Positions 52,198 through 61,036 of a stretch of DNA of 64,000 bases are shown piece by piece; positions within the stretch are counted from its first letter, which is position 1; each line of letters begins with the position of its first letter. The position numbers and the translations under genes are program-made. Source of the DNA: Clostridiales bacterium (GTDB lineage Bacteria; Bacillota; Clostridia; Christensenellales; Borkfalkiaceae). The notes below the pieces were generated by a model. It saw only the letters and a program-made list of their open reading frames with translations. It did no database searches and was not told the DNA's origin. Location: positions 1 to 64,000 of the forward strand of contig SVHN01000007.1 in assembly GCA_015055805.1 (NCBI GenBank), written 5' to 3'.

Positions 52198-52683
52198 ATG
52201 AGAAGTAATAACTACGACCGCATCTCGGCAAAAAATTACGCTACGTTTTGGGCGTTAAAGAGAAATCCTAAGTATTACAATTTTGACAGGCTTGGCGGCG
52301 ACTGCACCAACTTTGTTTCGCAATGCATCTTTGCAGGCGCACCCATAATGAATTATACACCTACCTTAGGTTGGTTTTATAATTCTCTTTCGAGCCGCTC
52401 CCCTGCATGGTCGGGCGTAAACGAATTATTTAACTTTTTGACCAAGAACAACGGTTTAGGTCCATACGGAAAAGTTATAAGCGTACATGAACTTGAAGTA
52501 GGCGACGTCGTTCAACTTGGAAAAAATGAAAATGATTTTTACCACGCGCTAATAGTAAGCCAAGTTATCAACGGCAGGATTTTTGTTTGTTCACATACTC
52601 GTGACGCACTAAATATCCCATTAGAAAACTATTCGGCAAATCATATACGACAGATCAAAATTTTAGGTTACAAAACAAAATAA
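52198..52683 (+). CDS. Amidase_6-type (NlpC/P60-like) domain protein
   Basis: About 161 residues. The Amidase_6 signature is clear: YDRISAKNYATFWALKRNP, then NFDRLGGDCTNFVSQC with the presumed catalytic Cys, a WSG...LFNFL region and the His block DFYHALIVSQ. Most relatives are secreted or exported from sporulating Bacillota, yet no signal peptide is visible here. It may cleave a peptide or cell-wall amide. ATG 52198 is chosen over TTG 52162, which lies in the -35 box. No ribosome site is present, consistent with a leaderless message. Confidence 0.82.
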   Translation: MRSNNYDRISAKNYATFWALKRNPKYYNFDRLGGDCTNFVSQCIFAGAPIMNYTPTLGWFYNSLSSRSPAWSGVNELFNFLTKNNGLGPYGKVISVHELEVGDVVQLGKNENDFYHALIVSQVINGRIFVCSHTRDALNIPLENYSANHIRQIKILGYKTK

Positions 52684-52708
52684 AAGAGCCTAAAAAAGGC
52701 TCTTAAAA
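52682..52708. terminator. Bidirectional terminator between amidase gene and degV
   Basis: AAGAGCCT pairs with AGGCTCTT around an A-rich loop, with A/T tracts on both sides. Confidence 0.85.
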
Positions 52709-52718
52709 TAAAATCTAT

Positions 52719-53567
52719 TTAATTGATTCCACCATCATTTATATACAAAATTCCCAAGCAGTCTTCTCCACAATGACTAGTTATCGTGCCACCTGCACGG
52801 GTGACGTGAATTTTCTTAAATCCCCTATCTGCAAGGTATGATTTTGCAGTTTCAATTATTTCTTCGTCGGCAGTTGTATAGGTTACAAAAGCCTCCGTGA
52901 GATCGGGATTGTCAAACTCATCTAACACGTCTTGACAATAAGTTTTAACTATGTGGTTAAAGTTACCTCGATACTTTTTGCCAGACACCATTTTGCCGTC
53001 TTTAACTATTATCTGTGGACGAATCTTCAAAAGGTTTGCACCAAAATAAGTTAAGCTGCTACATCTACCACCTTTATAAAGATAATCTAAGCGTTTAAGT
53101 TCAAAACTTGCTTGAACGAAAGGCGCGCGCGCATTTACCATATTATATATTTCTTCAGCGGCAACGCCTTGGTCAACAAGCCTTTTAGCATACAACGCTA
53201 AAAGAGCAATGCCTGTAGATAAGGACATCGTGTCAACGACGTATACGTTCTTAAAGTTTTCTGCCGCACGCTTTGCGTTGGTGCAAGCAAGGCTCATTGA
53301 GGACGAAAGCGAAAAGTGTATTATAGCGTCGTAGTCTTTAAGTATTGATTCAAAGTGTTCGGTGTACTGAAATTCGTTTACCGCGCTAGTCTTTGGTAAA
53401 ACTTTATTCTCATTTACAAAACTTATTATATCGTCGGTACTTATCTCTCCGTCCAACGCCGTTTTATCACCAAGCTGAATAGTAAACGGCACTATCTTCA
53501 AATCGTTTTCCTTTATGAGTTCTTTTGTTAAATCAATTGTTGTTTCGGCAGAAATTGCTATTTTCAT
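52719..53567 (-). CDS. DegV family protein (fatty-acid-binding FakB type)
   Basis: 282 residues. Both DegV halves are seen: an N-terminal domain with ISAETTIDLTKELI, TSAVNEFQYTEHFES and FSLSSSMSLACTNAK, and a C-terminal domain with RLDYLYKGGRCSS, IIVKDGKMV and GGTITSHCGEDCLGI. DegV proteins bind a fatty acid and present it to the kinase FakA; a FakA-like gene lies about 3 kb away at 56534-58162. It has its own promoter. Confidence 0.92.
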   Translation of the reverse strand: MKIAISAETTIDLTKELIKENDLKIVPFTIQLGDKTALDGEISTDDIISFVNENKVLPKTSAVNEFQYTEHFESILKDYDAIIHFSLSSSMSLACTNAKRAAENFKNVYVVDTMSLSTGIALLALYAKRLVDQGVAAEEIYNMVNARAPFVQASFELKRLDYLYKGGRCSSLTYFGANLLKIRPQIIVKDGKMVSGKKYRGNFNHIVKTYCQDVLDEFDNPDLTEAFVTYTTADEEIIETAKSYLADRGFKKIHVTRAGGTITSHCGEDCLGILYINDGGIN

Positions 53568-53599
53568 ATATTATCCCTCCTACTTTTTATTTCAAAAGT

Positions 53600-53628
53600 A
53601 TAATACACAATATTTGTTGAAAACTCAA
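53600..53628 (-). promoter_or_regulatory. degV promoter
   Basis: TTGAGT (53623-53628) and TATTAT (53600-53605) have 17-base spacing. A perfect inverted repeat, TTGTTGA-N4-TCAACAA (53614-53631), covers the -35 box and could be an operator. Confidence 0.68.
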
Positions 53629-53688
53629 CAAAATCACAGGGGCTTGCCGTCTACGATTTTTTGGACTCATGTAGAATTAATTTTTCAT

Positions 53689-53705
53689 CTTCTACCAACA
53701 GTAGA
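53689..53705. promoter_or_regulatory. Inverted repeat upstream of the Xre-type regulator
   Basis: TTCTAC-N5-GTAGAA lies ~30 bases upstream of the regulator's -35 box, and GTAGAATT is repeated nearby. A possible autoregulatory site; the evidence is limited to the symmetry. Confidence 0.4.
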
Positions 53706-53732
53706 ATTTGTTAATATTTGAACAAAAATTAG

Positions 53733-53761
53733 TTGATTTTTTGCTATTAATATGATAAAAT
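53733..53761 (+). promoter_or_regulatory. Promoter giving a probable leaderless regulator transcript
   Basis: TTGATT (53733-53738) and TAAAAT (53756-53761) have 17-base spacing. ATG 53768 follows the -10 by six bases, so transcription would begin at the start codon. Confidence 0.68.
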
Positions 53762-53767
53762 TCAAAT

Positions 53768-54376
53768 ATGGATATAAAAGAAAATCTTGCAAAAAATCTT
53801 ATAAGATACAGAAAGGCTTTAAACTTAACACAGGTTGAGCTTGCAGAAAAACTTAATTATTCCGATAAGGCAGTATCAAAATGGGAACGCGGCGAATCCT
53901 TTCCCGATCTTTACGTACTAAAACAAATAGCCGACTTTTACGAAGTTACGATAGACACGCTTATTTCCGAACCAAAGGAAATTTTAAAGACAAAGCCCAA
54001 GAAAAAAATAGGGACAAAAAGGGCTATTATTTCCCTTTGTTCGGTTGGACTTGTGTGGTTAGTTGCGATATGCAGTTTCGCCTTTATGAACATTATCTTC
54101 CCAAACATAGTCGAACATTGGCATAGCTGGCTTTCCTTTATTTACGCTTTGCCTGTAACTGCTATCGTTCTTCTAGTTTTAACTTCTGTATGGAAAAAGA
54201 AGATTACCGCTGCGGTAATTATATCTTTTTTAGTGTGGACGGTTATTTTATCACTTTATTTAACCTTGCTTTACGCCCTGCCCACGCCACCCGCGCACTT
54301 GTGGGAAATATTTTTAATCGGTATCCCGTTACAACTTTTAGTCGTGTTCTGGTCTATATATAGAAAAATACGCTAA
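53768..54376 (+). CDS. Xre-family transcriptional regulator with membrane domain
   Basis: 202 residues. An N-terminal HTH_3 domain (LIRYRKALNLTQVELAEKLNYSD, then KAVSKWERGESFPD and LKQIADFYEVTIDTLI) covers residues 10-65. After a Lys-rich linker come four hydrophobic helices (~90-195). This combination is common in Bacillota, where the membrane part may sense an envelope or small-molecule signal. No ribosome site precedes the ATG. The target is unknown; the nearby inverted repeats suggest autoregulation or control of degV. Confidence 0.9.
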   Translation: MDIKENLAKNLIRYRKALNLTQVELAEKLNYSDKAVSKWERGESFPDLYVLKQIADFYEVTIDTLISEPKEILKTKPKKKIGTKRAIISLCSVGLVWLVAICSFAFMNIIFPNIVEHWHSWLSFIYALPVTAIVLLVLTSVWKKKITAAVIISFLVWTVILSLYLTLLYALPTPPAHLWEIFLIGIPLQLLVVFWSIYRKIR

Positions 54377-54396
54377 TTAAACATTATACAACTAAA

Positions 54397-54438
54397 AAAT
54401 AAAGGTTATTCCCATTTTTAGGGTATAACCTTTTAGTT
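54397..54438. terminator. Bidirectional terminator between regulator and recG
   Basis: AAAGGTTATTCCC pairs with GGGTATAACCTTT with one T-T mismatch, with A-run and T-run flanks. Confidence 0.82.
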
Positions 54439-54439
54439 T

Positions 54440-56452
54440 TTAATTAAGCGTTATATCTTTAAGCTTTCGATATTTTCTAATCGCAACCTCTTTGATTGAA
54501 TCAAGCGATTTCCCCGATCCAAACGTTTCGTCACTAATTTTTTTAGCCAAAAAGATAGATTCCGTACTATAATTTAGCGCGCCCAAATCGCTCATAAACT
54601 TTCCACTCTGTCTATCCCCCATGAAATCACCCGACCCACGAAGCCTATAATCTTCTTCAGAAATTTTAAATCCGTCGGAATTATCCTTAATGATTTTAAG
54701 ACGTTCAAGTCCTATGCCTTCGCCAACCTTAGTCAACAAAAAACAATAACTTTTCTTATCTGAACGACCTACTCTACCCCTAAGCTGGTGCAGTTGTGAA
54801 AGACCAAACCTTTCAGCGTTATATATAACCATAACTGACGCGTCTGGCACGTCAACACCTACTTCAATAACCGTCGTAGACACTAAAAATTCTATCTGTT
54901 TATCCTTAAAAGCCTGCATTACGCCGTTCTTTTCTTTGTCTTTCATTTTGCCGTGTAAAAGTCCGACCTTTACCTTGGGCATAACGGATTTCAACTCTTC
55001 GTAAAGTTCTGTCGCGCTCATAATCGCGCCTTCTTCATCACCTTCAATTTTAGGACATACGAAGTAGGCTTGTCTTCCTTGCTTTATTTCATTTTCAATA
55101 AATCTTAGCATGTCGACGTACTTATAATCCGGCACGATATTAGTCTGTATTTCCACCCTAGATTTGGGTTTATCCTTAATAGTTGATATATCCAAATCAC
55201 CGTAAAATATTAGCGATAGCGTCCTAGGAATAGGCGTTGCACTCATAACCAAGACGTCTGGCGTTACACCTTTACTTAAAAGACTACTGCGTTGCGCAAC
55301 GCCGAAACGTTGCTGTTCGTCACAAACACAAAGCGAGAGTTTTTTAAACTCTACGTCGTCTTCTAACACAGCGTGAGTTCCTACCATAATATTTATGAGC
55401 CCATCTTTTGCCGCAAGCTTAACTTCTCTTTTTTCTTTTGCGGTCATTGAGCCTGTAATTAAACCAATATTATAATCAGGAAAAGCCTTTTTTACCGCGT
55501 TATAATTCTGAACGGCAAGCACTTCAGTTGGCGCAAGCATTACCGCTTGATAACCGCTCTTAACGGCAATGAATAACGCGCACATAGCCACTGCAGTTTT
55601 ACCGCTTCCTACGTCGCCTTGCATAAGTCTATTCATAACCTTTCCGCCGCTCATATCAGCAAAAATATCGTTTACCGCGCCCTTCTGTCCGTCCGTAAAA
55701 TCAAACGGAAATCTTAGCGCTATAAACTCAATGAGTTCTTTTGCTGTGCAACTATACTTGTTTAATCTAACCTGTTCTCTGCCGCCCTTAATAAACTTAA
55801 AGGCTGAAATAAGGGCAAAATATTCTTCAACCGCTATTCTATCCGCAGCCTTTTTTTCAGCCTCAAAACTAGACGGATTATGAACTTCTCTATATGCGGA
55901 ATATAAGTCTTTAAGCTCGTACTTCAAAATAAATTCTTTCGGGATAATACTTTGGGGTTTTTCTATATCTACCGATAATCTAACGGCATCCCTTACTATT
56001 TTTTGACCTAAACTACCCTTTACCGTATACTGCGGAACAATGCCCTTTAACCTAAACGCTTTTTCGCAAAGTTCGAACGTTGGGTTGACCATACTCGGCT
56101 CGCCCGTTTTATTCTGCACTCTACCGTAAAAAAGATACTCTTCACCTACTTTTATTTTTGATGCAACGTATGGCTGATTGAACCATACCACGGAAAAAAT
56201 AAAGCCTTCCTGTTCACAAACAATCTTCACTACTCCGCCACGGCGATAGTACCTTGTAACGGGAACGCTAAGCACTTTTGCGGCGGTTAAAACCACGTCG
56301 TTATGGTATGCGTATTTTAAGAGTTGACGCTGTCTTAAATCAATGTAAGCGCGTGGAAAGTACCGCATTAAGTCCGCGGTATCGTAAATACCAAGTTTAT
56401 TAAAATCTTCTTCGCGCTTTTCGTTTATGCCGCGTATTTTGTTTAGTTCCAT
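54440..56452 (-). CDS. recG: ATP-dependent DNA helicase RecG
   Basis: 670 residues, normal length. An N-terminal wedge/OB domain precedes helicase motifs: Walker A QGDVGSGKTAVA, motif Ia MLAPTEVLA, TGSMT, motif II VCDEQQRFGV, motif III MSATPIPRTL and motif VI QLRGRVGRSDKKSYC. It rescues stalled replication forks by remodelling branched DNA. It lies downstream of the fakA gene, with a terminator between. Confidence 0.97.
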   Translation of the reverse strand: MELNKIRGINEKREEDFNKLGIYDTADLMRYFPRAYIDLRQRQLLKYAYHNDVVLTAAKVLSVPVTRYYRRGGVVKIVCEQEGFIFSVVWFNQPYVASKIKVGEEYLFYGRVQNKTGEPSMVNPTFELCEKAFRLKGIVPQYTVKGSLGQKIVRDAVRLSVDIEKPQSIIPKEFILKYELKDLYSAYREVHNPSSFEAEKKAADRIAVEEYFALISAFKFIKGGREQVRLNKYSCTAKELIEFIALRFPFDFTDGQKGAVNDIFADMSGGKVMNRLMQGDVGSGKTAVAMCALFIAVKSGYQAVMLAPTEVLAVQNYNAVKKAFPDYNIGLITGSMTAKEKREVKLAAKDGLINIMVGTHAVLEDDVEFKKLSLCVCDEQQRFGVAQRSSLLSKGVTPDVLVMSATPIPRTLSLIFYGDLDISTIKDKPKSRVEIQTNIVPDYKYVDMLRFIENEIKQGRQAYFVCPKIEGDEEGAIMSATELYEELKSVMPKVKVGLLHGKMKDKEKNGVMQAFKDKQIEFLVSTTVIEVGVDVPDASVMVIYNAERFGLSQLHQLRGRVGRSDKKSYCFLLTKVGEGIGLERLKIIKDNSDGFKISEEDYRLRGSGDFMGDRQSGKFMSDLGALNYSTESIFLAKKISDETFGSGKSLDSIKEVAIRKYRKLKDITLN

Positions 56453-56493
56453 GTTAGTGTCTGTTATAATTAGTATATATGATTAATTATCCT

Positions 56494-56524
56494 AAAAAAT
56501 ATGGGAAAGATTGCTCTTTCCCAT
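56494..56524 (-). terminator. fakA terminator
   Basis: ATGGGAAAGA pairs perfectly with TCTTTCCCAT around a 4-base loop and is followed by a U-run on the minus strand. Confidence 0.88.
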
Positions 56525-56533
56525 GCCTTATCG

Positions 56534-58162
56534 TTATTCTAATGCAATATAGTAGTAATAAATCGGTTGACCGCCGTAATGAATATCGACGTCGCACTCG
56601 GGATATTTTTCCATAATTGCTTGCTGCAATTTTACAGCGTCTTCTTCCTTGACTTCCTGACCGTAATAGAGAGTTATAATCTCTTCGTCGCTACGCAATT
56701 TCTCAATAAGTTCTAGCGTTACTTCGCTAATATCTTCGCCTTTTGAGAGAATCTTTTTATTGTCAAGTCCCATTATGTCGCCAACTTTCAAATCAAAACC
56801 GTAAAGTTTAGTATTCCTTACCGCATAAGTAACTTGACCGACGGTTACAGAGTCAAGAGCGTGAATCATATTAGCCTTATTCTCGTTAACCGAAAGTTCA
56901 GGGTTAAACGCTAGCGCAGCGGCAAAGCCTTGCGGAATATCTTTGGTAGGAATAACGTGGATAGTTTTTTTCTCAACAAGTGCCTTTGCTTGTTCTGCTG
57001 CAAGTATAATATTTTTGTTGTTCGGGAAAACGAAAACGTTATCCGCATTTATTCGCGCTACGGCGTTTGCAATATCGTTAGCCGACGGATTCATTGACTG
57101 ACCGCCTTCAACCACCGCGTCAACCATTAGATCCTTAAATATGCTAGTAATACCATCACCCGCAGAAATAGCCATCATGCCCATTTCTTTCTTTTCTTCT
57201 TCGTACTTCTTTATAAGCGCACGATTCTGTTCAAGCATGTTCTCAATCTTTAATTTATCGAGTTCACCGAGTTCTAACGCTTCGCTTAAAGCCCTACCCG
57301 GTTGGTTAGTATGAACGTGAACTTTTACAAATTCAAGGTCACCTATAACGATAACCGAGTCGCCTATACTCATAAGCGTTTCGCGCAGCCTTTCAATATC
57401 TGCAAGCGTAGTCTTTTTCTTTAAGTTTATTATAAAAAATTCCGTACAGTACGCAAACTCGATATTGCCAAGACTCATAATGTCGGCATGTTCCATTACA
57501 GTATCGGTACTGCTTACGTCAGCAACGACGGTTTCTGCACCGACACTTTCACCGTTAAAGGCTTTAAGCATGCCTTCGTACAAGCACATAAGCCCCTTTC
57601 CGCCTGCGTCTACAACCCCTGCTTTTTTAAGTACGGGAAGAAGTGTTGGCGTAAGTTCAACGGCATCGTTGCCTGCCGAAATAAGTTCAGGAAGGAAAGA
57701 TTCAAAGTCTTTACATTTACCACGAACCGACTGCGCATGCTCCGCAACCATTCTTGCGACGGTGAGCATCGTACCTTCCTTAGGTTTTGAAACTGCTCCG
57801 TAAGCAATCTCCGCGCCGCTCATCAAAGCTTGCGCGAAAAGTTTGGTATCTATTTCTTCTGCATTTTTTAAGGTGTTGCAGAATCCTCTTAAAACCTGTG
57901 ACAAAATAACGCCAGAGTTACCTCTTGCGCCGCGTAGAGCACCCTTAGATACGGCTTCCGCGATATTGCCGATTTTATTGCTTTGACAATTTATTAGTTC
58001 TTTTACCGCCGACTGAAAAGTGAGCGACATATTCGTTCCAGTATCTCCGTCCGGAACAGGGAAAACGTTCAGAGCGTCTATCTGAACTCTATTTATTTCA
58101 AGCAGTTTTGCCGCAGTCAAAATCATTGACCTAAGCATTGCGCCGTTAATTACTTTTTGCAT
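56534..58162 (-). CDS. fakA: Fatty-acid kinase FakA-like (DAK2 domain, YloV family)
   Basis: 542 residues. The N-terminal DAK2 kinase domain has NVFPVPDGDTGTNMSLT (metal/ATP-binding Asp cluster), GARGNSGVILSQ and KKAGVVDAGGKGL. A middle domain (CTEFFIINLKKKT) and a C-terminal DegV-like domain follow. With a FakB (DegV) carrier it phosphorylates exogenous fatty acids for phospholipid synthesis. It is 43 bases downstream of asp23, a pairing common in Bacillota. Confidence 0.93.
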   Translation of the reverse strand: MQKVINGAMLRSMILTAAKLLEINRVQIDALNVFPVPDGDTGTNMSLTFQSAVKELINCQSNKIGNIAEAVSKGALRGARGNSGVILSQVLRGFCNTLKNAEEIDTKLFAQALMSGAEIAYGAVSKPKEGTMLTVARMVAEHAQSVRGKCKDFESFLPELISAGNDAVELTPTLLPVLKKAGVVDAGGKGLMCLYEGMLKAFNGESVGAETVVADVSSTDTVMEHADIMSLGNIEFAYCTEFFIINLKKKTTLADIERLRETLMSIGDSVIVIGDLEFVKVHVHTNQPGRALSEALELGELDKLKIENMLEQNRALIKKYEEEKKEMGMMAISAGDGITSIFKDLMVDAVVEGGQSMNPSANDIANAVARINADNVFVFPNNKNIILAAEQAKALVEKKTIHVIPTKDIPQGFAAALAFNPELSVNENKANMIHALDSVTVGQVTYAVRNTKLYGFDLKVGDIMGLDNKKILSKGEDISEVTLELIEKLRSDEEIITLYYGQEVKEEDAVKLQQAIMEKYPECDVDIHYGGQPIYYYYIALE

Positions 58163-58205
58163 ATATAATCTCCTGAAAATTCAAGGGAAAATCCGATTTA
58201 TTCGC

Positions 58206-58556
58206 TTATTCTTTTACACCCATTACACGAACGTTCATCGTGTCAACAAGCATACCTGTAAATCTTTCAACCCTATACTTTATCGATTCTTTCAGAGCCT
58301 CGACAACAGCTTTGATTGAAACACCGTATTTCACTATGACCGAAACGTCAATAAAAATCCTGTCGCCTGACGAACGAACTTTTACGCCTTTTACTTCCGA
58401 GCCAAACTTTAGAAAACTAATAATTGAATCCATTAAATTTTTAGATGCAAATTCGACAATGCCATAACAGTCCATTGCAACCCTTGCAACGAACCTTTCA
58501 ATGGTTTTATCGGATATTACTATCTTGCCGTAGATATTATTAGTTTTAACAGACAT
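58206..58556 (-). CDS. Asp23/Gls24 family envelope stress protein
   Basis: 116 residues. The Asp23 domain spans the whole protein: YGKIVISDKTIERFVARVAMDC at the start, VKVRSSGDRIFIDVSVIVKYG in the middle and a conserved VNVxG-like end (DTMNVRVMGV). Family members associate with the membrane or envelope, but their function is unclear. It is the first gene of a two-gene unit with fakA. Confidence 0.92.
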   Translation of the reverse strand: MSVKTNNIYGKIVISDKTIERFVARVAMDCYGIVEFASKNLMDSIISFLKFGSEVKGVKVRSSGDRIFIDVSVIVKYGVSIKAVVEALKESIKYRVERFTGMLVDTMNVRVMGVKE

Positions 58557-58771
58557 AATAACCTCACTATAAGCATTATAGATATTTTACAATATTTCCA
58601 GTCTTTTTGCAACCCTTTGCGATAAATAATTGAAAATTTTTACCCACTAATAAAATTTTTAATATAAAATTTTGCTAAATACACCTTTATTTTGTTGCTT
58701 TTTGCACAATAATATGGTAGAGTATTGTTTGTTAAAAAATAAATTATTACAAAAAGCGGAGGATTAGTAAT

Positions 58772-58963
58772 ATGAGTAGAGTATGTAGCGTTTGCGGCAA
58801 AGGTAAACTTTCTGGTAATTTAGTTAGCCACTCAAACCGCAAAACCCCAAAGTTGTATGAGGCAAACCTTCAAAAAGTTAGCGTTAAGCACCCCAACGGC
58901 ACCGTATCCAAAGAATACGTTTGCACCAAATGCTTAAAGGCTAATAAAGTTGAAAGAGCTTAA
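58772..58963 (+). CDS. rpmB: 50S ribosomal protein L28
   Basis: 63 residues. It starts MSRVCSVCGKGKLSGNLVSH with CxxC and ends with YVCTKCLKANK, a second CxxC, so this is the zinc-binding (C+) form. KAGGAGG-like GCGGAGG precedes the ATG. It is monocistronic, with a classic terminator. Confidence 0.95.
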   Translation: MSRVCSVCGKGKLSGNLVSHSNRKTPKLYEANLQKVSVKHPNGTVSKEYVCTKCLKANKVERA

Positions 58964-58982
58964 ATTTTATTGTGTAAAGTTT

Positions 58983-59010
58983 AAAGCCACCTTTTTAGGT
59001 GGCTTTTTCT
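58983..59010 (+). terminator. rpmB terminator
   Basis: AAAGCCACCT pairs perfectly with AGGTGGCTTT around TTTT and ends in a T-run. Confidence 0.92.
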
Positions 59011-59048
59011 TTTGTTCTTCTTTATATTTTATTCTTTTCTTTTCGCAT

Positions 59049-59975
59049 TTATTCGGTATACACGCCCGTGGATAAATACCTATTCCCTGTATCGGGAAGA
59101 ATAACTACTATCGTTTTGCCTTTATTTTCCTTTCTTTTAGCGATATTAATAGCGGCGGCAAGTGCTGCGCCAGAAGATATCCCAACGAGTATCCCTTCTT
59201 CCTTTGCCATAGTTTTCGTCCAATAATAGGCGTCTTCGTCGCTTATCCCTATAATTTCGTCACATATAGAACGGTTAAAATTTTTCGGAACGAAGTTTGC
59301 ACCTATCCCTTGAATCTTATGCGCACCTGCAACGCCAAGACTTAGCATAGGCGAGCTTTTCGGCTCTACGGCTACGACCTTTAAGTTAGATATTTTTTCC
59401 TTTAAATATCTACCCGTTCCGCTAAGCGTTCCACCAGTACCAACACCTGCAACAAAGAAGTTTATATTGCCTTGTGTATCTTTATAGATTTCAGGACCAG
59501 TCGTAGCATAATGAGCCTTAACGTTCGCAGGATTTGAAAACTGATCGGGAATAAAACTACCCTTTATTTTTGTTTTTAGTTCTTCCGCTTTTTCAATTGC
59601 GCCGAGCATTCCTTTTTTTCCGTCGGTCAAGACTACTTCCGCGCCGTAAGCTTTAAGTAAATCCACGCGTTCTTTACTCATAGTTTCAGGCATTGTAAGT
59701 ATTACCCTATACCCACGCGGCACACCTATTGCCGTAAGTCCTATCCCTGTATTCCCACTAGTCGGCTCAATTATTGCGCCGCCTTTTTTTAAAACGCCAC
59801 TTTCTTCCGCATCGTCTAGCATAAACTTTGCCGCGCGATCCTTAATGCTTCCAGCGGGGTTAAAGCATTCTAGTTTTACTAGAATTTTTGCCGATAGGTT
59901 TTCTTTATCTTCTATATTTTTAATCTCCATTAATGGCGTATTGCCGACCAAACCGTCTATATTTTGAATTTTCAT
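59049..59975 (-). CDS. cysK: Cysteine synthase A (O-acetylserine sulfhydrylase)
   Basis: 308 residues. PLP lysine Lys45 lies in NPAGSIKDRAAKFML. The substrate loop PTSGNTGIGL and the phosphate-binding GTGGTLSGTGRYLKE follow, ending PDTGNRYLSTGVY. It makes cysteine from O-acetylserine and sulfide. It is the last gene of the rsmA-rdgB-phosphodiesterase-cysK string, 9 bases after its neighbour. Confidence 0.96.
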   Translation of the reverse strand: MKIQNIDGLVGNTPLMEIKNIEDKENLSAKILVKLECFNPAGSIKDRAAKFMLDDAEESGVLKKGGAIIEPTSGNTGIGLTAIGVPRGYRVILTMPETMSKERVDLLKAYGAEVVLTDGKKGMLGAIEKAEELKTKIKGSFIPDQFSNPANVKAHYATTGPEIYKDTQGNINFFVAGVGTGGTLSGTGRYLKEKISNLKVVAVEPKSSPMLSLGVAGAHKIQGIGANFVPKNFNRSICDEIIGISDEDAYYWTKTMAKEEGILVGISSGAALAAAINIAKRKENKGKTIVVILPDTGNRYLSTGVYTE

Positions 59976-59984
59976 AATTCACCC

Positions 59985-60446
59985 CTAAATAAAAGGTACG
60001 ATTTTTGCAGTTAATTTTCCGTCGTATATAGCAACGAAACAGTAAGTCTTTTCACCGTATCGGGTAGCACACCCCGGATTTATTAACGTAACCGAGTCTA
60101 TCTCGTCTATCCTAGGCTCGTGAGTATGTCCGTAAAACACCGCGTTAACGCCTAATTCTTTTGCCCTTAGAAGAAGTTTATAAAGCGAAGTTTTTACGCC
60201 GTATCTATCGCCGTGGGTAAGCATAACTTTTACGCCGTCTATCTCGACTATAATCTCTTCGCCACCGCCGTCACAGTTGCCCTTTACAGAATATATTTTG
60301 TCACCAAGTTCACGCTTAAACGCAAAAACATCTCTATCGTAATCACCCAAATGAAAGACGTAGTCAGACTCATTCATAATAGGCAGAAGTTTTTCCATTG
60401 CGCTGATATTGCCGTGAGTATCCGACAAAACTATAACCGTTTTCAC
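59985..60446 (-). CDS. YfcE/MJ0936-type metallophosphodiesterase
   Basis: About 153 residues. Metal motifs are VLSDTHGN at the very start, HLGDYDRD, KGNCDGGG, LTHGDRYG and YGHTHEPR. GTG 60446 is chosen because GTGA overlaps the rdgB stop by 4 bases with an AAGG tract upstream; the longer frame to 60530 would run inside rdgB. Relatives cleave phosphodiesters in vitro, but the physiological substrate is unknown. Confidence 0.9.
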   Translation of the reverse strand: MKTVIVLSDTHGNISAMEKLLPIMNESDYVFHLGDYDRDVFAFKRELGDKIYSVKGNCDGGGEEIIVEIDGVKVMLTHGDRYGVKTSLYKLLLRAKELGVNAVFYGHTHEPRIDEIDSVTLINPGCATRYGEKTYCFVAIYDGKLTAKIVPFI

Positions 60447-61027
60447 CTTAACTTTTCCTTTAATGCGTTTATCGCACGAAATCTGTGGCTGATGGAATTC
60501 TTCTCTTCTGCCGTAGCAAGCCCCATACATTTATCAAGGTCATAACTGTAAAATATCGGATCGTACCCAAAGCCGTTAGTTCCCACACGTTCGGGAAGAA
60601 TATATCCCGACGTTTCACCCGTAGCAGTTAAAATTTCACCGTTCGGTTTATAAAATACTATACAGCAAACGTACTTTGCGCCCCTTTCTTTTGGGTTTGT
60701 TAATTTGCCCAAATTATCAAGCAACAACTGATTATTATGCTCGTCGTCACCGTCGCCAGCGTACCTTGCGCTGTAAATCCCCGGCGCGCCGCCTAACGCA
60801 TCTACACAAATTCCGCTATCGTCTGCAAGCGCAGGTAAATTTAACGCCTTTGATACCGCCTTTGCCTTTGACAATGCGTTTTCGTAAAAGGTTTCGCCGT
60901 TTTCTTCTATCTCAAAATCATAGCCTAAATCCTTATAACCGACCACTTCAAAATCGGGCAGCATTTCGGCTATTTCTTTGATTTTATGTTTGTTGCCACT
61001 AGCAATAACAAGTTTCTGTTTTTCCAT
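60443..61027 (-). CDS. rdgB: Non-canonical purine NTP pyrophosphatase (RdgB/HAM1)
   Basis: 194 residues. Diagnostic motifs are VIASGNKHKIKEI at the N-terminus, FYENALSKAKAVSK, LADDSGICVDALGGAPGIYS and NGFGYDPIF, ending SHRFRA. It hydrolyses ITP, XTP and dITP to monophosphates, keeping them out of nucleic acids. It is 9 bases after rsmA. Confidence 0.96.
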   Translation of the reverse strand: MEKQKLVIASGNKHKIKEIAEMLPDFEVVGYKDLGYDFEIEENGETFYENALSKAKAVSKALNLPALADDSGICVDALGGAPGIYSARYAGDGDDEHNNQLLLDNLGKLTNPKERGAKYVCCIVFYKPNGEILTATGETSGYILPERVGTNGFGYDPIFYSYDLDKCMGLATAEEKNSISHRFRAINALKEKLR

Positions 61028-61036
61028 AGTATACCT

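Noticed and set aside
58640..58750. rpmB promoter
   Set aside because: Several TTGC/TA-rich hexamers are present, but none gives a convincing pair; left uncalled.
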